A stretch of 39,569 nt of DNA from Bacteroidales bacterium (GCA_030539115.1 JAUNSR010000028.1:1-39569), one strand, 5' to 3'. Numbered from the stretch's first letter, positions 9,033 through 18,273 are shown. Program-made: numbers and translations. The notes: generated by a model from the sequence alone, not told the origin.

Positions 9033-9485
9033 CTAAAAATTTCCTTTTTGTAAAATCCTTACATAACTAAACGCATCCCCACATTCTAAACCAAAATCAA
9101 TAATTCTGGTTTTGGATGTATCGTTTGGTTTCAAAGTTATTGAAATTAATGAAGGTATATAAACAACATTTCCCCATTCACATTCAAGACTCATTGTATC
9201 AGCAATCATTGGAATATTTTCCATTTCCTTAATTCTTAAACTATCAACACTTATTTCTGTAATCCATAACCTTTTGTAGTTAGAAGACTTAAGTGTAAAA
9301 TTAAAATCAGACTGAATCTTGTCAACTGTTATTATGTGACCTGAAGAAAGCTTCGCGCCTTCAACTTCAAGTTCTATTGGATCCCAAAGACCATCAGGGT
9401 CACTTTGTACACAAACACAACCTGACAAAACAGATAAACTTAGAACAGTGAAAAATAGTAAAAATAATCCATTAATAATTTTCAT
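9033..9485 (-). CDS. Small lipoprotein of unknown function
   Basis: The chosen start (MKIINGLF) gives 150 residues with a classic lipoprotein signal: lysine at position 2, a hydrophobic run and the lipobox LSGC (C23). An upstream ATG at 9521 would put 12 extra residues ahead of the signal and is rejected. The mature part is about 127 residues, beta-rich, with WITEISVDSLRI and LECEWGNVVYIPSLISITL, and two later cysteines. I recognise no family. It stands alone on the minus strand between the symporter gene and the convergent two-component operon. Confidence 0.75.
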   Translation of the reverse strand: MKIINGLFLLFFTVLSLSVLSGCVCVQSDPDGLWDPIELEVEGAKLSSGHIITVDKIQSDFNFTLKSSNYKRLWITEISVDSLRIKEMENIPMIADTMSLECEWGNVVYIPSLISITLKPNDTSKTRIIDFGLECGDAFSYVRILQKGNF

Positions 9486-9580
9486 AATAACACTCTTTAA
9501 TTCAATATATATATGATGCAATTATATTACAAATAGTTAAGAAAAAAACAAAACAAGAAATATATTCTCCTTTTCCATAA

Positions 9581-11935
9581 TTAATATTTGTTTCTATATT
9601 TCCAGCAAAGACCATTAAGATTTTTGTCGTTTCCTTTAAAGAATGGGCTTAATATAAATGAAATAAATATAGTCAATACTATACCAGCAAGTCCAAACAT
9701 CATGAAGTTGATTATATTGAGGTCCATAATAGAAAAAAGAAAAACATTACACAATATTACTGCTGTTAATGCCGCATTGCCTTTTATTGAAGGGAAAAAA
9801 ATTCCTATAAGAAACAGCGCACCAAGCCCGCTTGTAAACAGTCCAATAAAAGTATTGAATGTATCAAAAAAAGATTTCACACTAAGGCCGGAAAGCCATA
9901 AAGCAATGATTGTGCCTAATAAGCAGACAATTATACCGCTTATTCTTGCAGTTAACAATTTTGCCTTATCATTTATGTTTGGATTAAACCTATTTACAAA
10001 ATCGCAGGTAAATGCTGTTGAAGCTGAATTTATATTACTCGATAAAGTTGACATCGTTGCCGCAAAGATAGCCGCTGTTAGAAGTCCTGCTAAACCTGCA
10101 GGCATTTGATTTATTATAAAATATGGGAATATACCCTCTGCATTTTGCATTGTATAGGGTAAAAGAGATGGATTCTTAAAATAAAATGAATAAAGAGCTG
10201 TCCCAATAAAATAAAAAATAACAAGAACCGGAAGCGAGATTAATCCGTTGAGCCAAATGCTCTTAGAAGCCTTCTCTTTGCTTTGGGTTGTAAAATATCT
10301 TTGAACAATTGTTTGGTCGGAGGTATATGTAATTAGAGAATTTGCGATTCCTCCACCAAAGAAAATTACCCAAAATGTTGGTTCTTTCATATTAAAAGAA
10401 AAGTCCAAAAGCTTAAATTTATCTGCATTTGATGCAATTGTTAATGTTTCATTTATTCCACCGGTTTCACTCACTATAAGAATCACCGAGAGAATAGCTC
10501 CGCCAATTAATATGAATCCTTGAACAACATCTCCCCATATTACTGCTTCAACACCTCCCAATGTTGAGTAAATTAAGGTTATTGCAGAGATTATCCCTAT
10601 ACAAAAATAAATATCTGCCCCTGTTACTGTTGATAAGGCTACTGATGGTAGATACAATACTATTGCAATTCTTGTAATCATGAAGATTATAAAAAAACTG
10701 CTTGAAAAAATTCTTGTTGCAAGGTTGAATCTTTTCTCAAGATATTCGTATGCACTTGTTATGTTTAATGTCCGGAAAAAAGGAAGATACCATTTTATTA
10801 CAATAGGGGCTACAATAAGAATGGAAAAAGACATTGGAAAATAAAGCCAGTTTGATATAAAAGTTTTTGCAGGTATTGCCATAAATGTTATGGCACTGAG
10901 AGTAGTGGCAAATATACTTATCCCGACTGCCCACCAAGGCGTCTTGCCACTTCCTATAAAAAATTCTTTAGATGATTTAGTCCTTTTTGAAAAATACACT
11001 CCGATTGAAATCATCAAAATAAAATAAAGTATTAAGATTAGATAATTTAAAAAACCAAAAAATCCATTGTTCTTTATTTCAAATGAATGTATCTCATCAC
11101 TTCCTGTTAAATAATATTTGTCCTTAAAAGTAAATAATCTATTATGATAAGAATTTTTAAATGGCAGTTTCCCAAGAATATGCCATTGTCCGGTAACCGT
11201 ATGATAAACCAATATATCTTTTGTCGCCCCAATTGATAAAATATTGTGGGTGCCAAGAGGAATTGCTGAATTCAATGAAATCAAATTCAAATTTTCATTG
11301 GTAAGAGTGTCACTGGCTATATTCAACTTATTCCACCTGTTTGATTTAAAAGAATAGGCAAAACTCTCCTTCCCGAAAATATACCATATATCTTCATTGC
11401 CATTATTCTGAATTACAGAGCATCCTTTATCAATATTCTTTCTTGAGGTGAGATTTATCTTTTCCCAAATATTATTATTAGAAATAAGAGAAAGCCTTTT
11501 TATCTCATTTACATAAATAAAGGTATCCAAAAGAAGAACATAGACTGAGTTGTTGTAGATTGTTGCCGTTACAATCTTTTGATATGTCGTCGTTGGAATT
11601 TCATAGCTTTTTAAACACCGGCCTTCAATAATTGATTTTTCGTTAAAAACACAAAGTTGATGATTGCCGTTGCTCACTTTATCTATAGAATAAATAGCGC
11701 TGTTATTTTGCAGAATAATTTTATTGCTGTCTAACTGATTAAGCAGATATATTGTTTGCAGAAAAGATCCCTTTTCACTTTTTATTTCTTTTACACATGG
11801 TTTCCCCTTTTTATTAACACTATCCCAATCATAAACATTATCCCATTCTATTGTAATGTATTCTTTTCCAAAAATATTTGCAGGAAACAATACTAACAAT
11901 AGGAATAGAAAAAAATAATTAATTATTCTAAGCAT
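9581..11935 (-). CDS. Beta-propeller (kelch-like) / sodium:solute symporter fusion, probable sialic acid transporter
   Basis: This 784-residue fusion has a signal peptide (about 1-23) and a periplasmic domain of about 260 residues (24-285). That domain has repeated aromatic blade endings (NNIWEKINL, NRWNKLNI, GQWHILGKLPF) like degenerate kelch repeats. A full SSS-family transporter follows (about 290-784), starting with FLNYLILILYFILM and carrying the family phrases LGGVEAVIWGDVVQG and YTSDQTIVQRYFTTQ. Kelch proteins of the NanM/YjhT type are sialic acid mutarotases, and Bacteroidota have permuted NanM-like domains joined to such symporters. With lyase and epimerase genes upstream, sodium-driven uptake of N-acetylneuraminate is the likely role. 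The propeller is too divergent to assert mutarotase activity. The symporter call is firm; the substrate is inferred from neighbours. Confidence 0.82.
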   Translation of the reverse strand: MLRIINYFFLFLLLVLFPANIFGKEYITIEWDNVYDWDSVNKKGKPCVKEIKSEKGSFLQTIYLLNQLDSNKIILQNNSAIYSIDKVSNGNHQLCVFNEKSIIEGRCLKSYEIPTTTYQKIVTATIYNNSVYVLLLDTFIYVNEIKRLSLISNNNIWEKINLTSRKNIDKGCSVIQNNGNEDIWYIFGKESFAYSFKSNRWNKLNIASDTLTNENLNLISLNSAIPLGTHNILSIGATKDILVYHTVTGQWHILGKLPFKNSYHNRLFTFKDKYYLTGSDEIHSFEIKNNGFFGFLNYLILILYFILMISIGVYFSKRTKSSKEFFIGSGKTPWWAVGISIFATTLSAITFMAIPAKTFISNWLYFPMSFSILIVAPIVIKWYLPFFRTLNITSAYEYLEKRFNLATRIFSSSFFIIFMITRIAIVLYLPSVALSTVTGADIYFCIGIISAITLIYSTLGGVEAVIWGDVVQGFILIGGAILSVILIVSETGGINETLTIASNADKFKLLDFSFNMKEPTFWVIFFGGGIANSLITYTSDQTIVQRYFTTQSKEKASKSIWLNGLISLPVLVIFYFIGTALYSFYFKNPSLLPYTMQNAEGIFPYFIINQMPAGLAGLLTAAIFAATMSTLSSNINSASTAFTCDFVNRFNPNINDKAKLLTARISGIIVCLLGTIIALWLSGLSVKSFFDTFNTFIGLFTSGLGALFLIGIFFPSIKGNAALTAVILCNVFLFSIMDLNIINFMMFGLAGIVLTIFISFILSPFFKGNDKNLNGLCWKYRNKY

Positions 11936-11985
11936 AGATGATAATTAAAGGGTTCTTTTATTATGAGTGGTAATTATTCTTTCAA

Positions 11986-12006
11986 GAAAAAGGAACTCCC
12001 TTTTTC
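11986..12006 (-). terminator. Hairpin terminator after the epimerase gene, or symporter leader hairpin
   Basis: An 8-bp perfect stem GAAAAAGG (11986-11993) with CCTTTTTC (11999-12006) and a 5-nt loop lies 220 bp past the epimerase stop and 50 bp before the symporter start. The T-rich arm allows termination on either strand. Confidence 0.55.
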
Positions 12007-12042
12007 TAATGAAAACAATAAGATGAATACATACTTATACAA

Positions 12043-12050
12043 CAAATTTA
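12043..12050 (-). promoter_or_regulatory. Possible -7 box for the symporter gene
   Basis: The minus strand reads TAAATTTG, matching TAnnTTTG, about 108 bp upstream of the symporter ATG. No -33 TTTG lies at the expected distance. If it is used, the hairpin at 11986-12006 falls inside the leader. A chance match is quite possible. Confidence 0.25.
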
Positions 12051-12112
12051 ATAAATTATTATTTTTTGTATAATATTAGCGGCACATTATAATTTGTAAT
12101 ATAAGGCTTTAG

Positions 12113-12150
12113 CATTAAGTCATTAATAATATATGTGTTACATTAAGTCA
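12113..12150. repeat. Direct repeat CATTAAGTCA x2, candidate operator
   Basis: Identical 10-mers CATTAAGTCA occur at 12113-12122 and 12141-12150, 28 bp apart, in the spacer upstream of the symporter. A one-mismatch relative, CATCAAGTCA, lies at 14672-14681 upstream of the lyase gene. This could be a shared regulatory site of the sialic-acid locus. Confidence 0.35.
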
Positions 12151-12226
12151 CAAATGCATAAAAACACTCATTTTGTAATATGCTGCCAATGAAAAAGGAA
12201 TATATTTTATAGAATACATTTACAAT

Positions 12227-13441
12227 TCAGACAACAATTGTCTGTTTCTTTTCTTCTAATTTAGCTATTGCAATCTCTTTAGTCAATTCAATTCCCTTAA
12301 TCATCATTCTTGGAATATGAAAAGGTCCTTTAAATATGTTACCTTTTGCATTTTGAGATAAAGTCCCATCTCTATGAAGATAACCATACCATTCTCCATA
12401 CTCAGAATCAGGAAAATGAGAATAGGTCCATTCACTTGTTTTCCTAAACATTTCAATATATTTGTCATCACCTGTTGCTTGATAGGCATAAAGAGTTGCA
12501 ATTAAAGCCTCTGTTTGAGGCCACCAAAACTTCATATCATGAGCATAGTCCTGACAAGGTTTATTCTTGCAATCTCTGAAATTTATTATTCCACCAAATT
12601 CCTTATCCCAACCCCATTCCCAAGACCAATCAAGAATCTTTAGACCAAGTTGCTTTAGCTGTGGATCCCAATTCCTTTTTTTTGCTTCATTAAGAATAAA
12701 CCATGAAGTTTCTATGCAATGTCCGGGGTTAATTATCCTACCATTTATCGAATCGATAAATTCACCATTTTTACCTGCATTTTCTAATAGCGCCTTAAAC
12801 TCAGGGAAAAGAAATTTTTCCTGTATTGTAGATATTGAATCATTTATCGTCTCTTCAAGAATGGGGTCCTCTATAGCTTCCATTATCCTTGAACAGGTAT
12901 TTATCAAGATCATAGTCAACGAATGACCTATCATTTCAACACTATCGCAATATTTTGGCGGGCAGCTTACATCTCCTTTAGAACAGTTAAGAATCATCTT
13001 TAAAAGATTCAACGCCTTAAGAGCATAACTTTTATCATTGGATGCAATACTGTATTCCGACATAGCTATTGCGGCAAAGGACTCCGAAAACAGGTATCTT
13101 CTTTTCCTTATAGGACAGCCAGTTGCAGAAACTTCAAAAAACATTCTTCCATCTTTATCAAAGCAATATTTTTCTATAAAATCAATAACATTTTTTGAAG
13201 CATCGAGCCATTCTTTGTTTTTCTCAACTTTATTGTAGGCATATGCACAGATAAAAGCAAAACGACCTTGAAACCAAACAGATTTTGTTGTGTCGATTAT
13301 TTTCCCATTTCTGTCCAAACAAGTGTAAATACCCCCATTTTCCTTATCAAGCCCATTCTTAAGCCAAAAAGGCATTATATCTTCAGTTAAATCTTTTCTG
13401 TATTTTTTATTCCAAAAATCAAAATATTCTTTGTTGTTCAT
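12227..13441 (-). CDS. N-acylglucosamine 2-epimerase (AGE / renin-binding-protein family)
   Basis: This 404-residue (alpha/alpha)6-barrel enzyme interconverts N-acetylmannosamine and N-acetylglucosamine. In sialic-acid catabolism it turns the lyase product ManNAc into GlcNAc. Family features are visible throughout: FWLKNGLDKENGGIYTCLD near the start, VWFQGRFAF, the histidine motifs MIGHSLTM (H173) and NPGHCIETSW (H241), KFWWPQTEAL, and the late FKGPFHIPRMM (H375). These are the positions of the active-site histidines in the family. The length is normal. This is the AGE type used in the Bacteroides nan pathway, not the unrelated TIM-barrel NanE. It lies between the lyase (265 bp upstream) and the symporter, on the same strand. 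Confidence 0.92.
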   Translation of the reverse strand: MNNKEYFDFWNKKYRKDLTEDIMPFWLKNGLDKENGGIYTCLDRNGKIIDTTKSVWFQGRFAFICAYAYNKVEKNKEWLDASKNVIDFIEKYCFDKDGRMFFEVSATGCPIRKRRYLFSESFAAIAMSEYSIASNDKSYALKALNLLKMILNCSKGDVSCPPKYCDSVEMIGHSLTMILINTCSRIMEAIEDPILEETINDSISTIQEKFLFPEFKALLENAGKNGEFIDSINGRIINPGHCIETSWFILNEAKKRNWDPQLKQLGLKILDWSWEWGWDKEFGGIINFRDCKNKPCQDYAHDMKFWWPQTEALIATLYAYQATGDDKYIEMFRKTSEWTYSHFPDSEYGEWYGYLHRDGTLSQNAKGNIFKGPFHIPRMMIKGIELTKEIAIAKLEEKKQTIVV

Positions 13442-13680
13442 AGTAAAGCACTGTTTTTAAAATTCTCTAATAAGAGTTTTATTCTTTTTATTCGAATCGG
13501 TCTTAATAGGTGTTAAGGTTTAGTATAGAAAAATATACTCTATCCAAAAATATACCATTATATTATGAGATGATATGCATTGCTATTTTCATCATTAACT
13601 TTATAAATACCAAAACAATATCACATATTATGATTAGATAGAAACTTAAAACAATCATTTTTATTCTCTATATGAAAATC

Positions 13681-13704
13681 CTATCATATATTGTAAAATG
13701 ATAG
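13681..13704 (-). terminator. Hairpin just after the lyase stop codon
   Basis: A 7-bp stem CTATCAT (13681-13687) with ATGATAG (13698-13704) and a 10-nt loop begins 2 bp past the lyase stop. It is AT-rich with only a short T-run (GATTTT), so it may be a weak terminator or a 3' stabiliser. Confidence 0.35.
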
Positions 13705-13706
13705 AG

Positions 13707-14624
13707 TTAAATTATATTGCACCTATCAAAGAATTTAATATCCTCAAGTTCTTTTTTCATTTTAATCTCTTCGCTGTCTGAAATATTCTGAAATGGAGTT
13801 CTGTTTTTACCCAAATCAAGACCTATCAGCTTCATGATTCTTTTTCCTCCTACAATATTTCCCCTATAATTGCAAATAACATTTATCACCTGTTGGGCAA
13901 AATTTTGTTTTTCCTTGGCATCTTCAATATCTCCTTTTTTCCAATCTGAGATAATGCCGGTCAATTCTCTGCCATTATAATTTGTTGTTCCGCCAATGCC
14001 GCCTTGAGCACCGCCCATAACAAGAGAAGATAAAATTGTTTCATCCTGACCGTGAAGAATGTCATATTTACCATTTTTATATAATCTGCATTGATTATAT
14101 TCATAAAGACTTTCATAAGTATATTTTATGCCCGCAAAATTATCTATCCTTCCGTCAACTTGTTCCAAAAACTTAGTCATAGGAAGATAAACACCGTTAA
14201 AAGCCGGAATATGATAAAAATAAAAAGGAAGCTTAGGTGCTCCAATTGCTATCTCTTCGCAATATTTTACCAGTTCCTCTATTCTGCCTATTTTGGGAAA
14301 TGGAGGAGCCATAGCTCCTATTCCGAAAGCTCCTATTTTTTGAGCGTGCTCTGCAAGCTCACGACTATTTTTTACGCATGTGCTTCCAACATGAACTATA
14401 ACCTTAAAATTTTGGTCTGCATATTTTATCCATTCCTCGGCAAGGTTTATTCTTTCCTGTTGTGTCAACATATATTCCTCTCCTGAAGAACCATTTATAA
14501 AAACTCCGACAAGACCATTTTTCTTTAACATCTGAGCGTATTTACCTATCGGCTCATAATTAACCTCTCCATCCGACTTAAAAGGAGTAAATGGTGCATC
14601 AATAAGACCCATTATTTTTTCCAT
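13707..14624 (-). CDS. nanA: N-acetylneuraminate lyase
   Basis: This 305-residue class I aldolase of the DapA/NAL family cleaves N-acetylneuraminate to ManNAc and pyruvate. The phosphate/carboxylate-binding motif INGSSGEEY (about 43-51) replaces the usual GTTGE. The tyrosine of the active site is Y137 (FYFYHIP), and the Schiff-base lysine is K167 (FAGIKYTYE). I chose the start at MEKIMGLIDAPFTPF because family members begin there; the ATG 27 bp upstream adds nine residues without family support. The head phrase GLIDAPFTPF and the epimerase and symporter neighbours favour sialate lyase over dihydrodipicolinate synthase. It is the first gene of the minus-strand locus, divergent from a ROK regulator. 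Bacteroides papers call this gene nanL. Confidence 0.9.
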   Translation of the reverse strand: MEKIMGLIDAPFTPFKSDGEVNYEPIGKYAQMLKKNGLVGVFINGSSGEEYMLTQQERINLAEEWIKYADQNFKVIVHVGSTCVKNSRELAEHAQKIGAFGIGAMAPPFPKIGRIEELVKYCEEIAIGAPKLPFYFYHIPAFNGVYLPMTKFLEQVDGRIDNFAGIKYTYESLYEYNQCRLYKNGKYDILHGQDETILSSLVMGGAQGGIGGTTNYNGRELTGIISDWKKGDIEDAKEKQNFAQQVINVICNYRGNIVGGKRIMKLIGLDLGKNRTPFQNISDSEEIKMKKELEDIKFFDRCNII

Positions 14625-15050
14625 GGCAATATATATTCTGTTATGTGGCATTCTGATGTTTTAAATATTTACATCAAGTCATTGCAAAGAAATAAAAATT
14701 ATCAATTATAAGCTAAAATCAAATTAATATTGTTTGCTAAATTTTAATAAATATGCTAATTATTAATTCATTCAATTAGACTTTCGGAAAACTATAACAT
14801 ATAATACATGTGGTTTTTCAAACAATTTAATTTTTCCATCCAACATGCTAACTGTTATATTAAATCCAAATTATTATCCACTCAATATCAAAGTTTGAGC
14901 TTTGTTGAATCTTTGGCTAATATTGTATCAAATAAGTAATATTAAGTGTCATTTTAATGAATTGTCTTTAAAATATTTAGCGGAATTTTATAAAACTATT
15001 AAAATATTTATTTTATTTTGTAGAAATAATCCTAAAACAATATACTGATT
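14625..15050. other. Divergent control region of the sialic-acid locus
   Basis: This 426-bp AT-rich region lies between the lyase and ROK regulator genes and must hold both promoters. I found no exact TAnnTTTG box on either strand. It contains CATCAAGTCATTG (14672-14684), close to the repeat at 12113-12150, and a related ATTAAGTGTCATT starting at 14942. It also has a short inverted repeat CAAAG/CTTTG around 14889-14904. Any of these could bind the ROK regulator; none is decisive. Confidence 0.4.
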
Positions 15051-16280
15051 ATGCATTTAGATGGCCTTTCAATCGTGGAAACTTTGAAGAATGATTCAAT
15101 TAAGCAAAAGATCATTACTCTTTTTATAGACAAAGGAGCTCTTCCTATCGCAGACATCACTAAAGAAATAGGTCTTAGTGTGCCTACTGTTACAAAAATT
15201 CTTGGAGAATTAAAAGATATCAACCTTGTGTCTCCTGTTGAGAAAACAAAAGAAACGCGAACTTGGAATGCTACTCTTTACAATTTAAACCCCAAAGCCG
15301 GTTATTTTATCGGTGTAGACATAAAACATAATAAAGTAATCATCACAAGAACAGACTTTTTGGGAAACCAAATATCATGTGAGAACTACAAAGACTTTGA
15401 TTTGTGGGGCAATCCGGACGCGTTAAATCATCTTCATCAAATGATTGAAGATTTTATTGACCGTCTTGAAGTGCCGAAATCAGAGATTTTAGCTGTTGGA
15501 TTCAGTATGCCCGGAAGAATCAATTCAGCTAAAGGCATTTCATACAATTTCTTCTATGATCCTGCAAAACCTTTTGCTCAGGCTATGTCAGATAAACTCG
15601 AAATCCCTGTATACATTGACAACGACACTCGCTGCATAGGATATGCTGAATATTTGCTTGGACCAAGTAAAGGGAAAAAAAATGTGGTGTATGTAAATAT
15701 GAGTTGGGGAATAGGAGTTGCCTTGATTTTCAACAGACAGATTTATTACGGCAAGTCCGGCTTTAGCGGAGAATATGGTCATATCTCTGTATTTGATAAT
15801 GAAATTCTATGTGTATGTGGCAAAAAGGGCTGTTTGGAGACTGAGACCTCAGGATTGGCTATTCATAGAAAGTTTATTAAAGCTCTTGACGAAGGCTCTT
15901 GTTCCATTATTACAAACTCTATAAAAGATAAAAGCAAAATTTCTTTAAATGATATCATTGATGCTGCAAAGAATGAAGATGTTCTTGCAATTGATATTAT
16001 TCAGGGAGTTGCTTCTCAACTCGGCAAGTACCTTGCAGGGATATTAAATCTTTTGAATCCTAATGTTTTAATACTTGGCGGTTCTATTGGAGTGATGGGT
16101 GATTATGTTTCATTTGCAGTAAAAAGCGCTTTAATGAAATATTCTCTTAATTATGTTAATAATGATACTGATGTAATTACTGCTGAGATTGGCGATGCAG
16201 GTGGTGCTTTAGGGGCATGTCTTATTACAAGATCAAAACTTCTTGGATTGATTAATTTAGAGGAGGAACAAGAAGATTAA
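15051..16280 (+). CDS. ROK-family transcriptional regulator, probable controller of the sialic-acid locus
   Basis: This 409-residue NagC/Mlc-like repressor has an N-terminal winged helix-turn-helix (about 13-62; PIADITKEIGLSVPTVTKIL) and a ROK sugar-binding domain. The ROK domain keeps GVDI (88-91), a DND triplet (190-192), the sugar-binding motif GEYGH (E241, H244) and the zinc-binding motif CVCGKKGCLE (C254, C256, C261). The helix-turn-helix marks it as a regulator, not a kinase. It is transcribed away from the lyase gene, a common arrangement for a local repressor. The effector is unproven; ManNAc, GlcNAc or their phosphates are likely candidates from the family. A long bidirectional terminator follows it at 16489-16531. 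Confidence 0.9.
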   Translation: MHLDGLSIVETLKNDSIKQKIITLFIDKGALPIADITKEIGLSVPTVTKILGELKDINLVSPVEKTKETRTWNATLYNLNPKAGYFIGVDIKHNKVIITRTDFLGNQISCENYKDFDLWGNPDALNHLHQMIEDFIDRLEVPKSEILAVGFSMPGRINSAKGISYNFFYDPAKPFAQAMSDKLEIPVYIDNDTRCIGYAEYLLGPSKGKKNVVYVNMSWGIGVALIFNRQIYYGKSGFSGEYGHISVFDNEILCVCGKKGCLETETSGLAIHRKFIKALDEGSCSIITNSIKDKSKISLNDIIDAAKNEDVLAIDIIQGVASQLGKYLAGILNLLNPNVLILGGSIGVMGDYVSFAVKSALMKYSLNYVNNDTDVITAEIGDAGGALGACLITRSKLLGLINLEEEQED

Positions 16281-16488
16281 CTGTGTTAAAATCATTTTCC
16301 TATTATCCTATTGGATAATTGTCAAGAGCACCTATAAAATCTTCAATAATATAATATTTTTGGGTTATATGTTTTTGTTATTTAACAGCTGTCAAACTAA
16401 TAACCGGATTTATTACACAACATTTCATTTCTTTAATTAAAAGAGGATAAATAAAACCACTTTTATTTGTCCATTAATCAAATACTTT

Positions 16489-16531
16489 AAATGTCAGTCT
16501 CAATATTTCCAACATATTGAGACTGACATTT
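16489..16531. terminator. Strong bidirectional terminator
   Basis: An 18-bp perfect stem (AAATGTCAGTCTCAATAT, 16489-16506, with its complement at 16514-16531) and a 7-nt loop is followed by TTA on the plus strand and preceded by T-rich complement on the minus. It separates the convergent ROK gene and pseudouridine synthase gene. Confidence 0.88.
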
Positions 16532-16563
16532 TTATTTAGGCATTCGTCATAACAAAAAGAGGC

Positions 16564-18252
16564 TTAAAATTCAGGATCGGTTTGGAAACTAATTCTTTTT
16601 CCTGAGATCGGGTGGTCAAATTCTATATATTCAGCATGCAAAAAAAGCCTTTTTCCTTTCTTTCCATATAAAGGATCTCCTTTTATTGGAGCATTAAGCC
16701 CATTTTGATGAGATGAATGAACCCTTAATTGATGAGTGCGTCCGGTAATTGGAAAGAAATGTATTTTTGTAAGAGTGCTGAAACTACTGTTTTTAATATG
16801 GTCAAAACCGTGTTTTATGTTTATTTCATCTTCAATCTTATAATCTCTTTCAAGAACTTTATATAAAGTCACAGCTCTTTTTCCAAATTTATAATCCACT
16901 ACCTGAAATGGTCTCTCATTGGGATTAAGACATAAAGGGAGATCTATCTCTCCATCATTGCCTTTTACATTTCCCTCTACAATTGCGACATATCTTTTAT
17001 TTATGGTATGGTTTTTAAACTGAGCCTGAAGATTTTTGTAAGCCTCCTTTGTCTTGGCAACAACAATAATACCGGAAGTATCCATATCAAGCCTATGGAC
17101 CATATATGGAGTATGGCTGGAGTCTTTAAAATATTTATTTTTTATTAAATCATATAAAGAATCCCTACTCTCCTTGCCCGGCACAGAAATAAGACCGGAA
17201 GGCTTGTCTATAACCAAAATATATTCATCTTCATAAATCACTCTCGGTTCGAGACATGAAGATGTATTTTTCTTTAAAGGATTTTCCTCTACATTTAATC
17301 CTTTAAGCATAAAATCCAAAATAGGTTCACATTTAGCTTTGCATGCAGGATAAAAATAGCCTGAATGTCTAATTTCTCTCTTGGGCGATTCTCCAAGCCA
17401 GAACTCAGCCATTGATATTGGAGTTAATTTATTTTTAAATGCATATTGAAGAAGTTTAGGAGCTGCACATTCCCCCGCTCCCGCAGGGGGAAGTTTATTT
17501 AAATAGTCTGAAAATATTTCAGTCAGATTTTTACTTCCTCCATTTGCATTCAATACAACAAACTTGTCGAACATCTTTTTCTGAAGGGCTGCCGATCTTT
17601 CTTTTCTTTCAGTTTTTAAAGAATTTATTTCATCCTGCTTTTCAGAAATTTGACTTTCACAATCAAGGATCTCTTTTGACAGCTTTTTCTCAAGTCTCTT
17701 ATACTCTGCCTTTTCAAATTGGCTCTCATCAATGAGTTTTTTCAATATTTTCTCATCAGAAGTTTCAGCTCTTGTCTTTGCTCTTTTTTCTTTATTTGCT
17801 TTTAAAGAGATCTTTGCATCGGTTAGCATCAATATTTTTTCCGATTTAATATTTTCAAGACGACGTTTTAATAAAACATAATCTTCACTTTTTGAGAGCA
17901 TATCGATTTTCTCATTTATAAGAGATATCTCTTTCTCTTCAACTTTGAAAAAACCTTTGTCATCAAGTAAGTCATAGATAGGTGGAACAAAATAGGGTAA
18001 TATGTTTTTCCCATTTAAAATACCTGAAAAGGCAGCAATAAATCCAATCTCATTATTTTGATTTTTTACAACCATAACTCCAAACATCTTTCCTCGGGCA
18101 ATTTCTTCTTTTAACTCCTCTTTTGAATCAAGGTATTTTTTTAATTGTTCTGCGGCTGCAACCGACAATTGATGTGGTATGTAATTGAATGGATATGTAA
18201 ATTTATCGGGAAGAGAAATATTCTCTGTGGATATATCAAAATGATGAAACAT
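16564..18252 (-). CDS. RluA-family pseudouridine synthase with long N-terminal extension
   Basis: This 562-residue protein isomerises uridine to pseudouridine in RNA. The catalytic domain occupies the last 225 residues or so: VIYEDEYILVIDKPSGL, then HRLDMDTSGIIVVAK with catalytic D389, then GRTHQLRVHSSH. Single-domain RluA enzymes are about 220-330 residues, so about 335 residues are additional. The extension has a globular start (1-110), a lysine/glutamate-rich coiled coil (about 110-225), and a cysteine-bearing segment (CAAPKLLQYAF, FYPACKAKCEP). Bacteroidota homologues of this size exist. No S4 domain is seen. The target (23S rRNA or tRNA) cannot be assigned. A possible promoter lies 22-29 bp upstream. 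Confidence 0.9.
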   Translation of the reverse strand: MFHHFDISTENISLPDKFTYPFNYIPHQLSVAAAEQLKKYLDSKEELKEEIARGKMFGVMVVKNQNNEIGFIAAFSGILNGKNILPYFVPPIYDLLDDKGFFKVEEKEISLINEKIDMLSKSEDYVLLKRRLENIKSEKILMLTDAKISLKANKEKRAKTRAETSDEKILKKLIDESQFEKAEYKRLEKKLSKEILDCESQISEKQDEINSLKTERKERSAALQKKMFDKFVVLNANGGSKNLTEIFSDYLNKLPPAGAGECAAPKLLQYAFKNKLTPISMAEFWLGESPKREIRHSGYFYPACKAKCEPILDFMLKGLNVEENPLKKNTSSCLEPRVIYEDEYILVIDKPSGLISVPGKESRDSLYDLIKNKYFKDSSHTPYMVHRLDMDTSGIIVVAKTKEAYKNLQAQFKNHTINKRYVAIVEGNVKGNDGEIDLPLCLNPNERPFQVVDYKFGKRAVTLYKVLERDYKIEDEINIKHGFDHIKNSSFSTLTKIHFFPITGRTHQLRVHSSHQNGLNAPIKGDPLYGKKGKRLFLHAEYIEFDHPISGKRISFQTDPEF

Positions 18253-18273
18253 ATATTACTAATATTATTTCCG

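Noticed and set aside
13522..13552. Hairpin AGTATA/TATACT and -7-like TATTTTTG before the epimerase gene
   Set aside because: The stem is only 6 bp and AT-rich, no -33 element is present, and the two overlap, so neither can be supported as a site.
8221..16280. Polysaccharide utilisation locus with SusC/SusD
   Set aside because: No TonB-dependent receptor, SusD homologue or sialidase is present; only the intracellular part of sialic-acid use and a transporter are found.
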